This document shows, in pieces, positions 7,702 to 14,951 of a DNA stretch of 28,185 nt (its first letter is position 1; every line of letters starts with the position of its first letter). The translations under genes and the position numbers were made by a program. The notes beneath the pieces are model-generated. The model was not told the origin of the DNA. It did no database searches and worked only from the letters and a program-made list of their open reading frames with translations. The DNA comes from an uncultured bacterium (GTDB taxonomy: Bacteria; Cyanobacteriota; Vampirovibrionia; Gastranaerophilales; Gastranaerophilaceae): assembly GCA_900551965.1 (NCBI GenBank), contig URYF01000011.1, forward strand, positions 1 to 28,185. The letters are read 5' to 3'.

Positions 7702-9135
7702 TTAGTGGTTTTGTTTTTTTAAATCATAATCATCTAAAAAATGATATTGAATTGAATCCGTATGATAACCAATAATTGTATTTAAATTTACATTATGAAA
7801 GCTATGAAAAATATTTTTATCAATGTCTTTATATTTTTTTCTAAGGTCAGATATGAGTAGTTTAATCTCTTTTCTTTTAGAAGAGTCTTGATATAAGTTG
7901 TTTTTTGTAAAATCACATGCACATTGTAAAAATTCTAATTCATTATACTTACACCAATCAACAATGCTTTGCTCTTTGACTAAATAAAGAGGTCTAATTA
8001 ATTCCATTTGATGATAGTTTTTGCTTATTACTTTAGGCATCATTGTTTTATATTCTGCTCCATAAAACATACTCATTAATACAGTTTCAATTACATCGTC
8101 AAAATGATGACCTAAAGCAATTTTATTGCATCCTCTTTTTTGTGCCTCACTATATAGAAATCCTCTTCTCATTCTAGCACATAAATAGCAAGGAGATTCA
8201 TCAATTTTTTTTACATAATCAAAAATATTAGAATGAAAGAAATCTAGATGAAGATTTAATAAAATAGCGTTTTGTTTAATTTTTTCTACATTTTTAGTAC
8301 TATAACCAGGATCCATACATAAGTAAACAAGATCAAATTTAACGTTTCCGTGTTTTTGTAATTCTTCCATACATTTTGCCAGTAGCATGGAATCTTTACC
8401 ACCGGAAATACATATTGCAATTTTATCATTTTCTTCAATCAATTTGTATTCATCAATTGCTTTAGCGTATTTTTTAGAAATCTCTGCAATACGTTTTCCA
8501 AATTCGATTTTTTCTTCTATAGATTTTGGATTGAATAAGTTTTTATCGGTTTTACTTTTCCAGTTCGGCCAAAAATCTGTGCCGTGTTCAATAGATAAAG
8601 CTTCGTATAAACTATCTTTATCAAGCCATGAATCATTTTCAATTTTATATTCATCAAATTCGGCATTCAATTTTTTATCATTTAATATAATGAAATTTTC
8701 ATAGGCCTCAGATAATGCTTGAGCCTGCTGTTTTGTAATATAAGAATAGCTTGTTCTGTTTTTACCTTTATTTGGATTATTTTCAACGATACTGTTGAAA
8801 GTTTCAACTGATAATATCTTGTGCCATTTATCTGTTGTTAAAGCTTTTAGATCAACAAAAAGAGGGTTATTTGAAAAAATGGTTCCGGTGTATGGTGAAG
8901 AATCTGAAGATTTTGTTTTGCCGGCAGGTCCCATTTGGATTGCATCAAATAAACCTGCAGCATAGTCAATAAAATTTTTACCTGCGGTTGAATTTATTGT
9001 TCCAAACCCTGTATTTTCACCTTCAACAGATGGAAAACTTCCATTGTGCATAATAAATACAAAGTTCTTTTTACCAAGAACTTTCAAAGCTTTTCTAATA
9101 ACGCTTACTTTACTTCTGTCTAGTGTACAAACCAT
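7702..9135 (-). CDS. Chimeric ORF: GH77 4-alpha-glucanotransferase N-terminus joined to TtcA-like PP-loop protein
   Basis: The 477-residue reading frame is a hybrid. Residues ~1-222 look like the start of a GH77 4-alpha-glucanotransferase (MalQ): FGTINSTAGKNFIDYAAG, QMGPAGKTKSSDSSPYTG, FSNNPLFVDL, LYEALSIEHG and a KRIAEISKKYA helix. From ~225 onward it is a TtcA-type tRNA thiolation enzyme: IDEYKLIEENDKIAI, the PP-loop SGGKDS (244-249), Cys316-x2-Cys319 followed by ARMRRG, GHHFDD (342-347) and a CAC motif (405-407), suiting ATP and iron-sulfur binding. Each part lacks the rest of its protein: GH77 its C-terminal half with the catalytic acids, TtcA its first ~25-50 residues. An AGAAGGGG site precedes the ATG at 9135. 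Best explained as two different genes joined by misassembly; no such fusion family is known to me. Confidence 0.8.
   Translation of the reverse strand: MVCTLDRSKVSVIRKALKVLGKKNFVFIMHNGSFPSVEGENTGFGTINSTAGKNFIDYAAGLFDAIQMGPAGKTKSSDSSPYTGTIFSNNPLFVDLKALTTDKWHKILSVETFNSIVENNPNKGKNRTSYSYITKQQAQALSEAYENFIILNDKKLNAEFDEYKIENDSWLDKDSLYEALSIEHGTDFWPNWKSKTDKNLFNPKSIEEKIEFGKRIAEISKKYAKAIDEYKLIEENDKIAICISGGKDSMLLAKCMEELQKHGNVKFDLVYLCMDPGYSTKNVEKIKQNAILLNLHLDFFHSNIFDYVKKIDESPCYLCARMRRGFLYSEAQKRGCNKIALGHHFDDVIETVLMSMFYGAEYKTMMPKVISKNYHQMELIRPLYLVKEQSIVDWCKYNELEFLQCACDFTKNNLYQDSSKRKEIKLLISDLRKKYKDIDKNIFHSFHNVNLNTIIGYHTDSIQYHFLDDYDLKKQNH
8440..8485. other. Probable chimeric junction between two genomes
   Basis: Homology to GH77 stops and homology to TtcA starts within about ten codons here (residues ~218-230 of the hybrid ORF). 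Both families carry a Lys/Ala/Tyr-rich helix at this point, which could have supplied short shared sequence. Gene style also changes here: compact AT-rich Firmicutes-like genes to the left, melainabacterial-type genes to the right. Confidence 0.7.
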
Positions 9136-9182
9136 ATTTACCCCTTCTTAATTTAAACTAAAAAACCAATCCTTATAAAAAA

Positions 9183-9255
9183 TGGGCTCAGAGGGACTCG
9201 AACCCTCGACCAATTGATTAAGAGTCAACTGCTCTACCGACTGAGCTATAAGCCC
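9183..9255 (-). tRNA. tRNA-Lys (anticodon CTT)
   Basis: The minus strand folds as a complete 73-base cloverleaf. The acceptor GGGCTTA pairs with TGAGCCC (one G-T), the D arm is GCTC/GAGC, the anticodon arm GTTGA/TCAAT carries loop CTCTTAA with CTT at 34-36, and the T arm GAGGG/CCCTC has loop TTCGAGT. Discriminator A is at 9183; CCA is not encoded. It lies divergent from lysS and 47 bases ahead of the GH77-type ATG. Confidence 0.97.
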
Positions 9256-9268
9256 GTTTAATGATTTT

Positions 9269-9296
9269 AGTTTAGCATAAAAATTCGCTCTGTCAA
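9269..9296 (-). promoter_or_regulatory. Promoter of tRNA-Lys
   Basis: On the minus strand TTGACA (9296-9291), 16-base spacer, TGC-TAAACT (-10 at 9274-9269). Transcription would start near 9262, seven bases before the mature tRNA. Confidence 0.75.
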
Positions 9297-9330
9297 TTTA
9301 TAGTTAGCGTTTTTAAAAACGATATTTTTG

Positions 9331-9339
9331 TGCTACAAT
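9331..9339 (+). promoter_or_regulatory. Extended -10 promoter of lysS
   Basis: TGC followed by TACAAT (9334-9339), with a weak TTTTAA 17 bases upstream. The leader would be about 33 bases and includes an AGAAGGA ribosome site. Divergent from the tRNA-Lys promoter in the same 124-base gap. Confidence 0.55.
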
Positions 9340-9378
9340 CTGATTGCGAACCAGTATAAAAAGAAGGATTGAAAAAGT

Positions 9379-10878
9379 ATGACTATTGAAAAAACACAAG
9401 AATCAAACTCTTCACAAACTCAAATTCGTCAGGTAAGAATCCAAAAGATGAATAACTTGAGAGAAAGAGGTTTAAACCCTTATCCATACGGATATGATAA
9501 AGATATTATGGCTCAGGATTTGCAGGATAAGTATAAAGATCTTCCTGCAGGTGAAGAAACCGAAGATGATTACCGTGTAGCAGGGCGTGTAATGGCTAAC
9601 AGAAATACAGGCATGTTTATTGACCTTGTTGATGCTTCAGGTAAAATTCAAATCTTTTCACATAAAGAAAATTTATCAGAAGAGGATTTAAAAACTTTAA
9701 AATCAGTTGATATTGGTGATATCGTTGGTTTTTATGGTTCAGTTAGAAGAACTCCGCGCGGAGAATTGACAATCAAATCTAAATCTTTAGAAATTCTGTC
9801 AAAATCACTTCTTCCTCTTCCTGAAAAATTTCACGGTTTGACTGATGTTGAAACAAAATATCGTCAAAGATATGTTGATATGATTGTGAATGAAGATGTT
9901 AAAAAGACTTTCCAAAAAAGAAGTTTGATTATTCAAAAAGTTAGAGAATACTTAATCAAACTTGGATTTATGGAAGTTGAAACTCCTATGCTTCACCCGC
10001 AAGCAGGTGGAGCTAACGCAAGACCGTTTGTGACTCACCATAATACATTAGATATGGATATGTTTTTGCGTATAGCACCTGAACTTTACCTAAAACGTTT
10101 GATGGTAGGTGGAGTTAGCGAAAAGATCTTTGAAATTAACAGAAGTTTTAGAAACGAAGGTATCGATACCCGTCACAACCCGGAATTTACTATGATGGAA
10201 TTGTATCAGGCTTATGTTGATTATAATGATATGATGACATTAACAGAAAATCTTGTAGCTTTTGTTGCTCAAGAAGTTCTTGGTACAACAAAAATTCAAT
10301 ATGGTGAAAATGAAATTGATTTAACTCCGCCTTGGGATAGAAAAACTATGCTGGGCGCTGTTGAAGAAGCTACCGGTATTGATTTTAATAAGATTGAAAC
10401 AGTTGAAGAGGCAAGAAAGATTGCAAAAACAGTTCATATAGATGCTGATGATTGTGACAATTGGGGGCAGGTTGTAGAAAGAGTCTTTGAAGAAAAAATC
10501 GAAGGTTCATTGATTCAGCCTATTCATATTTATGATTACCCTAGAGATATATCTCCGCTGGCAAAAGTTCACAGAGATAACCCTAGATTAACCGAAAGGT
10601 TTGAAACTCGTGTCAATGGCTGGGAAATCAGCAATGCATTCTCAGAATTAACCGATCCAATCGATCAAAGAGCAAGATTTGAAGCTCAAATGGAAGCCAA
10701 GGCAGCCGGTGATGATGAAGCGATGCCTATTGATGAAGATTATATCTGCGCTCTAGAACACGGCGTACCTCCGATGGGCGGGCTTGGACTTGGTATCGAC
10801 AGACTTATAATGTTGTTGACAAACTCTCCGTCTATTCGTGATGTAATCGCTTTCCCTACATTAAAGAAAAGAGATTAG
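9379..10878 (+). CDS. lysS: Lysine--tRNA ligase, class II
   Basis: The 499-residue protein has the full LysRS-II layout. An OB-fold anticodon-binding domain spans about 65-145 (VAGRVMANRNTGMFIDLVD). The class II core follows: motif 1 around 195-210 (FMEVETPMLHPQAGGANARP), motif 2 FRNEGIDTRHNPEFTMME (257-274) and motif 3 GLGLGIDR (468-475). It attaches lysine to tRNA-Lys in the cytosol. A Ser/Gln-rich N-terminal tail of about 15 residues precedes the first conserved helix. An AGAAGGA site sits 12 bases before the ATG. It is a single-gene unit ended by a terminator, divergent from a tRNA-Lys gene, one of its own substrates. Confidence 0.97.
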   Translation: MTIEKTQESNSSQTQIRQVRIQKMNNLRERGLNPYPYGYDKDIMAQDLQDKYKDLPAGEETEDDYRVAGRVMANRNTGMFIDLVDASGKIQIFSHKENLSEEDLKTLKSVDIGDIVGFYGSVRRTPRGELTIKSKSLEILSKSLLPLPEKFHGLTDVETKYRQRYVDMIVNEDVKKTFQKRSLIIQKVREYLIKLGFMEVETPMLHPQAGGANARPFVTHHNTLDMDMFLRIAPELYLKRLMVGGVSEKIFEINRSFRNEGIDTRHNPEFTMMELYQAYVDYNDMMTLTENLVAFVAQEVLGTTKIQYGENEIDLTPPWDRKTMLGAVEEATGIDFNKIETVEEARKIAKTVHIDADDCDNWGQVVERVFEEKIEGSLIQPIHIYDYPRDISPLAKVHRDNPRLTERFETRVNGWEISNAFSELTDPIDQRARFEAQMEAKAAGDDEAMPIDEDYICALEHGVPPMGGLGLGIDRLIMLLTNSPSIRDVIAFPTLKKRD

Positions 10879-10896
10879 TCTTATAATAATAAAGAT

Positions 10897-10927
10897 AAAA
10901 AAGTCCTGATTTATTCAGGGCTTTTTT
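10897..10927 (+). terminator. Rho-independent terminator after lysS
   Basis: Arms AAAAAAGTCCTGA (10897-10909) and TCAGGGCTTTTTT (10915-10927) with one G-T wobble and a TTTAT loop; the 3' arm ends in six T. Confidence 0.88.
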
Positions 10928-10967
10928 AGTGTATCGTTATTCTGCAGATTCCTAAATTATATTGTCG

Positions 10968-10976
10968 TGCTATAAT
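10968..10976 (+). promoter_or_regulatory. Extended -10 promoter placing the start of transcription on the gatD ATG
   Basis: TGC followed by a perfect TATAAT (10971-10976). Six bases separate it from the ATG at 10983, so the mRNA would be leaderless. No Shine-Dalgarno is present. Confidence 0.6.
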
Positions 10977-10982
10977 ATTTTT

Positions 10983-11717
10983 ATGGAAGAGAAAAATTTA
11001 TCAATATCTATTGCCCATTTGTACCCGAAACTTTTGAATTTATACGGGGATATAGGTAATATTATCACACTGAAAAAACGCTGCCGGTGGCGCGGAATAA
11101 ATGTTGAGTTCGAAGAAATTAATCCGGGGGATTCAATAAAAGAGCATGATTTGTATTTTATTGGCGGAGGACAGGATAAGCAGCAGGAAGAAGTTGCGCA
11201 GGAGCTGTTTTCACACAAATCTGAATTGATTGCTCAACGTGATGATGGGGCTGTATTTCTTGGAATTTGCGGTGGATATCAGCTTTTTGGGCATTATTAT
11301 CAGCCGCATGACAAGGATAAACTTTCAGGCATTTCTTTGATGGATGCTTATACTGTTGCCGGTAAAAAACGTTTTATCGGTAATGTTACCGTAAAATCTG
11401 ACTTTTTAGAGCCGAATACTTTGGTAGGGTTTGAAAATCACAGCGGACTTACTTACCTGGAAGGTGATACAAAACCTTTGGGGATTGTTTCAGTGGGGAA
11501 CGGCAATAACGGTAAAGACGGCTTTGAAGGTGCAAGGTATAAGAATGTTTTTGGAACTTATCTGCACGGTTCTTTACTTCCTAAAAATCCGCATTTTGCA
11601 GATTATTTGATTTCTCTTGCTCTTGAAAAGCGATATGGTGAGAAAATAGAATTATCTAAGCTTGATGATAGTTTTGAATTTGCCGCTCATAATTCTGTTG
11701 TTGGCAAAGCTTATTAA
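10983..11717 (+). CDS. gatD: GatD-like class I glutamine amidotransferase (CobB/CobQ-like; lipid II isoglutaminyl synthase subunit)
   Basis: With the ATG at 10983 the protein has 244 residues, the usual GatD size. It opens with ISIAHLYPKLLNLYGDIGN, a GatD hallmark. It then shows a LYFIGGGQDKQQ glycine block, the nucleophile elbow GICGGYQLFG with Cys96, a GFENHSG segment, and the catalytic His195 in YLHGSLLPKNP. The domain hydrolyses glutamine and passes ammonia to MurT, which amidates the D-Glu of lipid II. murT usually neighbours gatD; here both neighbours are unrelated (lysS upstream, convergent unknown gene downstream). A TTG at 10962 is in frame but lies upstream of the -10 box. Another amidotransferase partner cannot be excluded. 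Confidence 0.85.
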   Translation: MEEKNLSISIAHLYPKLLNLYGDIGNIITLKKRCRWRGINVEFEEINPGDSIKEHDLYFIGGGQDKQQEEVAQELFSHKSELIAQRDDGAVFLGICGGYQLFGHYYQPHDKDKLSGISLMDAYTVAGKKRFIGNVTVKSDFLEPNTLVGFENHSGLTYLEGDTKPLGIVSVGNGNNGKDGFEGARYKNVFGTYLHGSLLPKNPHFADYLISLALEKRYGEKIELSKLDDSFEFAAHNSVVGKAY

Positions 11718-11757
11718 GTTGTTATTGTCCGGAAAATGATATTATATTATTAATCGA

Positions 11758-11787
11758 AAAGAGGTTACTTTGTTAAGTAACCTCTTT
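11758..11787. terminator. Terminator between convergent genes
   Basis: Perfect 13-base arms (11758-11770, 11775-11787) with a TGTT loop, flanked by A on the left and T on the right, so it could serve gatD and the convergent 128-residue gene. Confidence 0.88.
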
Positions 11788-11815
11788 ATATGAAATTATT
11801 TTGTTATTTATATTC

Positions 11816-12202
11816 TTAGCTTAGTGCCATTAAAGCTTTTACTGAACGCGCATTTTCTTTAACTTCTTCATCAAAACTTTCTGAAGAAATTGTATTTTCC
11901 AACACTTTCATAGCTTCTTCTTTATTTTCCAATGATAACAATTCATTAATTGTACTCATTGCAACAACAGTTGACATATCGTTGATACCTTTACCTTTAT
12001 TTGCAATAACTACAGATAAAGATTCGTGTTCATTTCTTTTAACCAAAGCGCGGGAAGTTAATTCTCTAACATCATCAATAGATGAATTTGTTCCGATTTC
12101 AGCCAAAACAGATACTGATTCCGGGTTAGGGTTAACTGTTAGCGATTCGATAATATTGCTAACTTTGCTAAAGTTTTTATTATTTTTCATATTATTATCC
12201 AT
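11816..12202 (-). CDS. Unknown small helical (HEAT-like) protein
   Basis: The product has 128 residues, no signal peptide, no transmembrane segment and no cysteine. After an Asn/Lys-rich start it is a series of amphipathic helices (FSKVSNIIESL, ESVSVLAEIG, DVRELTSRALVKR, STVVAMSTINELLSL, KEEAMKVLENTI, EVKENARSVKALMAL) that resemble HEAT/ARM helical repeats. A strong AGGAGG site a few bases before 12202 fixes the start. It lies nine bases after the stop of the upstream unknown gene, so the two are almost certainly co-transcribed. No family recognised; probably lineage-specific. Confidence 0.72.
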   Translation of the reverse strand: MDNNMKNNKNFSKVSNIIESLTVNPNPESVSVLAEIGTNSSIDDVRELTSRALVKRNEHESLSVVIANKGKGINDMSTVVAMSTINELLSLENKEEAMKVLENTISSESFDEEVKENARSVKALMALS

Positions 12203-12211
12203 CTAATCCTC

Positions 12212-12730
12212 CTATGCAACCATTGCCACATCAGCTTCTAATGCTGATAATGCTTCTATAAACATTGGCTTAACCTCTGTATGAGGATCCATTTTTGCCA
12301 TTTTAGAAATTTCTCTGTCATGGCTATTTATGAAAAATGATGTAATATCTCTGGTTAATACGTTTTTAGCACCTTCTAAAGATACTTCTTTGTTTCCTAG
12401 TTCGTGGATTTTATTCCAAGTTGAAACGATACCGTCTTTCATTCTGTTACCGAAAGAAATAATTGATTCAATACCTTCTTGGAATTTGTTACCAAAATCG
12501 CTGATTGATCCAACAAATGTAGAATAAATTCTTTTTGAACTTGCTGAAATTTTATCGCTTAAATTTAATTTTGCTTTTGCAGAGCTTGATTCAAATGTAT
12601 CCACATTAAGAATGTTTTTTTGAAAATTAGATGCTGCAAAAGGATTTGAATTTCTAGCCACTGTTTTTTCTGTTACGCTCGTATTGAAGATACGGTGGCT
12701 TAACTGGGTAATTTTGTCAACTGCTGTCAT
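12212..12730 (-). CDS. Unknown protein with NPF...NILNVDTFES-type N-terminus
   Basis: A 172-residue soluble protein. Residues ~27-47 read NPFAASNFQKNILNVDTFES. I recall a similar stretch (NPFGVSFKG...ADVFE) near the N-terminus of many Gastranaerophilales proteins; this is memory, not a search. The middle is helical with a repeated FG-x-K/R-F/M pattern (DFGNKFQEGIESI, SFGNRMKDGIVST). The C-terminal ~55 residues are again helical, like the helical repeats of its downstream partner. An AGAGG site precedes the ATG. No catalytic motif is visible. First gene of a two-gene unit divergent from mazG. Confidence 0.7.
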   Translation of the reverse strand: MTAVDKITQLSHRIFNTSVTEKTVARNSNPFAASNFQKNILNVDTFESSSAKAKLNLSDKISASSKRIYSTFVGSISDFGNKFQEGIESIISFGNRMKDGIVSTWNKIHELGNKEVSLEGAKNVLTRDITSFFINSHDREISKMAKMDPHTEVKPMFIEALSALEADVAMVA

Positions 12731-12762
12731 ATTAAACCTCTTTCTTATCTATTCACGTACCT

Positions 12763-12771
12763 AGTTTATCA
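12763..12771 (-). promoter_or_regulatory. Extended -10 promoter of the two-gene unknown unit
   Basis: Minus strand TGA followed by TAAACT (-10 at 12768-12763). The start of transcription would be near 12756 and the leader about 25 bases. The -35 is weak. Confidence 0.45.
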
Positions 12772-12809
12772 TAGTATGTATTTTATAAATCCACCTTTTG
12801 AATGATTTG

Positions 12810-12818
12810 TGTTAAAAT
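12810..12818 (+). promoter_or_regulatory. Extended -10 promoter placing the start of transcription on the mazG ATG
   Basis: TGT followed by TAAAAT (12813-12818). The usual distance from -10 to +1 lands on the ATG at 12825. No Shine-Dalgarno is present. Confidence 0.5.
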
Positions 12819-12824
12819 ATGAAT

Positions 12825-13598
12825 ATGAAATATAAGAATTTGGAAGAACTGATATCAGTTATAAGGAAACTAAGAGAACCTGACGGCTGCCCTTGGGATA
12901 GAGAGCAGACACATTCTTCGCTGCGTCCGAATATGGTTGAAGAAGCCTATGAAGCGGTTGATGCGATTGATGATAATGATATGCCGCATTTAAGAGAAGA
13001 ATTGGGTGATGTGCTTTTACAGGTCCTTTTGCATTCGCAAATTGCCTCAGAAGAAGGGGTGTTTGATATTGAAGATGTTGCAAAAGAGCTAAAAGATAAG
13101 CTTATCCACCGTCACCCGCATGTTTTCGGAAATGCTCAGATAAATTCTGCTGATGATGTTAAAATCGCATGGGATAAATTAAAAGCGGAAGAAAAAACAG
13201 AACGTAAATCTGCAATGGATGGGATTTCAAGAGCACAGGCGGCACTTATTTCCGCTCAAAAGATTTCTAAAAAAGCTGTTAAAACCGGTTTTGAATGGCC
13301 GAATGAGGAATCTTTATATGAATGTTTTTATTCTGAAGTTGAAGAATTTAAACAGGCTAAAGTCGAAGGTGATGCTGCGCATATGGAAGAAGAGTTCGGT
13401 GATATTTTATTTGCGGCAGTAAATCTTGCCAGATGGAATAAAATTGATGCAGAGCAGGCTCTTTTAAAAGCTAACAAAAAGTTTGAAATGCGTTTTCGAA
13501 AGATGGAAGAATTGTCGGTAAAACCATTAACCGATTATTCATTTGATGAGTTTGACGCGTTGTGGAAGCTGGCAAAAGCCGCTTTGGAGAATAAATAA
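12825..13598 (+). CDS. mazG: Nucleoside triphosphate pyrophosphohydrolase MazG
   Basis: A 257-residue full-length tandem MazG. The first domain has LREPDGCPWDREQTHSSLRP, the metal-binding pair EEAYE (39-43) and EELGD (58-62), then HRHPHVFG. The second has EVEEFKQAK and EEFGDILFAAVNLARW. MazG hydrolyses (d)NTPs to the monophosphate and pyrophosphate, cleaning the nucleotide pool and, in E. coli, lowering ppGpp. The ATG at 12825 fits a leaderless start; another in-frame ATG at 12819 overlaps the expected promoter spacing. The stop codon directly abuts the folE2 ATG, so the two genes form an operon. Confidence 0.95.
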   Translation: MKYKNLEELISVIRKLREPDGCPWDREQTHSSLRPNMVEEAYEAVDAIDDNDMPHLREELGDVLLQVLLHSQIASEEGVFDIEDVAKELKDKLIHRHPHVFGNAQINSADDVKIAWDKLKAEEKTERKSAMDGISRAQAALISAQKISKKAVKTGFEWPNEESLYECFYSEVEEFKQAKVEGDAAHMEEEFGDILFAAVNLARWNKIDAEQALLKANKKFEMRFRKMEELSVKPLTDYSFDEFDALWKLAKAALENK

Positions 13599-14378
13599 AT
13601 GAAAGATGTACAAAATACTCAAGATACAAGAAATGTTGATATTCAAAAAGTCGGGATTAAGCATGTTGAACTTCCGCTTATAATCCAACGCAAGAATGCA
13701 TCAGATAAAGTGGTATATGGTCAGGCAAGAGTCTGTGTATCTTTGCCGAGAAACTACAAAGGTACTCACATGAGCCGCTTTGTTGAAGTGTTAGATGAAT
13801 GGCGTACGAAAAATCTTTTGGGTGTTGATATAAAAGGCTGTGTGGAAAAAATTATCAAAAGACTTCATGCTAAAAGCGGGGAGTTGGAATTTAATTTCAA
13901 ATATTTTGTTAATAAAAAGTCACCTGTAACAAATTTATCAGCTCCTATGTGTTATGATTGCTCTTTTGAAGGGATTATGGATGGTGAAGATTATAAGTTT
14001 ATTCTAGGAGTAAAGGTTCCTGTTACAACGCTTTGTCCTTGTTCAAAAGAAATATCTGAGTATGGTGCGCATAACCAAAGAGCTATAATATCGGTTAAGG
14101 TTTCTTATGATGAAACTGAGCATGTCTGGCTTGAAGATTTGATTGAACTTATTGAATCTTGTGCATCTTGTCCTGTTTACCCTCTGTTAAAACGTCAGGA
14201 TGAAAAGTTTGTAACCGAGAAGGCATGGGAAAACCCGAGATTTGTAGAAGATGTGTTAAGAGAGGTCGTTGTAAAGCTTCGTCAACATTCTGTTATAAAA
14301 TCCTTTGAAGTTGATTGTGAGGCTTTTGAAAGTATCCATAATCATTCTGCATGGGCTTATCAGTCGGAAGTTAAATAG
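13599..14378 (+). CDS. folE2: GTP cyclohydrolase FolE2 (type IB)
   Basis: A 259-residue GCYH-IB enzyme, which converts GTP to 7,8-dihydroneopterin triphosphate for folate or deazapurine synthesis. Landmarks: VGIKHVELPLII, QARVCVSLP, KGTHMSRFVEVL, the metal-site segment TTLCPCSKEIS (Cys146 and Cys148) followed by GAHNQR with His158, and near the end ESIHNHSAWAY. FolE2 uses several divalent metals, unlike zinc-only FolE. The ATG follows the mazG stop without a gap; a GGAG about ten bases upstream inside mazG can serve as ribosome site. The last eight bases overlap the end of a convergent gene. Confidence 0.95.
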   Translation: MKDVQNTQDTRNVDIQKVGIKHVELPLIIQRKNASDKVVYGQARVCVSLPRNYKGTHMSRFVEVLDEWRTKNLLGVDIKGCVEKIIKRLHAKSGELEFNFKYFVNKKSPVTNLSAPMCYDCSFEGIMDGEDYKFILGVKVPVTTLCPCSKEISEYGAHNQRAIISVKVSYDETEHVWLEDLIELIESCASCPVYPLLKRQDEKFVTEKAWENPRFVEDVLREVVVKLRQHSVIKSFEVDCEAFESIHNHSAWAYQSEVK

Positions 14379-14880
14379 TTATTGAAACTCCTACGTTAAC
14401 GCTTGTAGTTCCTGCGTTTACTTTAGTTACATCATATAGCTGACCTTCAACAAAAACGCTTGTGTTATTGCCGATTTTTTGGCTGACTCCGCCAAAAATT
14501 CCTACATCGGTTTTGTTATCGCCTGTTTTATAGTTAACTTTGGTAGCAACGTAAGGGGTTGCATAAATATTTGTTTTTTCCGCAACAGGAACTGTTACTG
14601 TACAAGGTTGTAATCTGAATTGAACAGTTTGCGAGTTTTCGTTTAAATTATTTCTGACTCTAAATCCGCCTGATACAGGGCTATCTCCGTATGGCATAGA
14701 ACCTTTTAGGTCAACAACAGCACTTGAAGGCTTACCGTTAAACGTCAAACCAATACCGGTATAAGTTCCAAGGCTGCCTTTACCTACTTTTACGCTGTTA
14801 TCAACTCCAACTGTTGAAAAATTTGTTCCGTCACATTGTTGAAATGATGATGCTGAAATTTTTGTATTAATATCCGGCAT
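14371..14880 (-). CDS. Unknown beta-strand-rich protein
   Basis: The 169-residue product has no signal peptide and begins MPDINTKISASSFQQCDG. From about residue 25 it is a chain of short alternating strands separated by Gly/Asn turns (GTYTGIGLTF, AVVDLKG, GGFRVRNN, TVQFRLQP, NIYATPYVATKVNY, DVGIFGGVSQKI, TSVFVEGQLYDV), ending SVNVGVSITI. This resembles a small beta-barrel or beta-sandwich; the even alternation suggests a porin-like barrel, but without an export signal that is uncertain. An AAGGGGA site precedes the ATG. Its 3' end overlaps folE2 by eight bases, tail to tail. Family not recognised. Confidence 0.65.
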   Translation of the reverse strand: MPDINTKISASSFQQCDGTNFSTVGVDNSVKVGKGSLGTYTGIGLTFNGKPSSAVVDLKGSMPYGDSPVSGGFRVRNNLNENSQTVQFRLQPCTVTVPVAEKTNIYATPYVATKVNYKTGDNKTDVGIFGGVSQKIGNNTSVFVEGQLYDVTKVNAGTTSVNVGVSITI

Positions 14881-14906
14881 AATTTTCCCCTTATAAAATC
14901 CTCTAT

Positions 14907-14912
14907 ATTATA
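14907..14912 (-). promoter_or_regulatory. Possible -10 box of the beta-rich protein gene
   Basis: Minus strand TATAAT inside a TATATATAATATAG stretch, 27 bases before the ATG. There is no good -35 and the region is all A/T, so chance is possible. Confidence 0.35.
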
Positions 14913-14951
14913 TATAAAGTATTTTTATATTAGAAAATTGCCTGTTGATAT

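Noticed and set aside
8387..8704. Plus-strand frame of about 105 codons opposite the hybrid ORF
   Set aside because: It is antisense to recognisable protein sequence and has no ribosome site; other antisense frames in hisS, mazG, ftsH, slt and the M49 gene were dropped for the same reason.
7702..9135. A novel natural GH77-PP-loop fusion enzyme
   Set aside because: Both domains are truncated at the join and the gene content changes genome type at the same point; a chimeric assembly is simpler.
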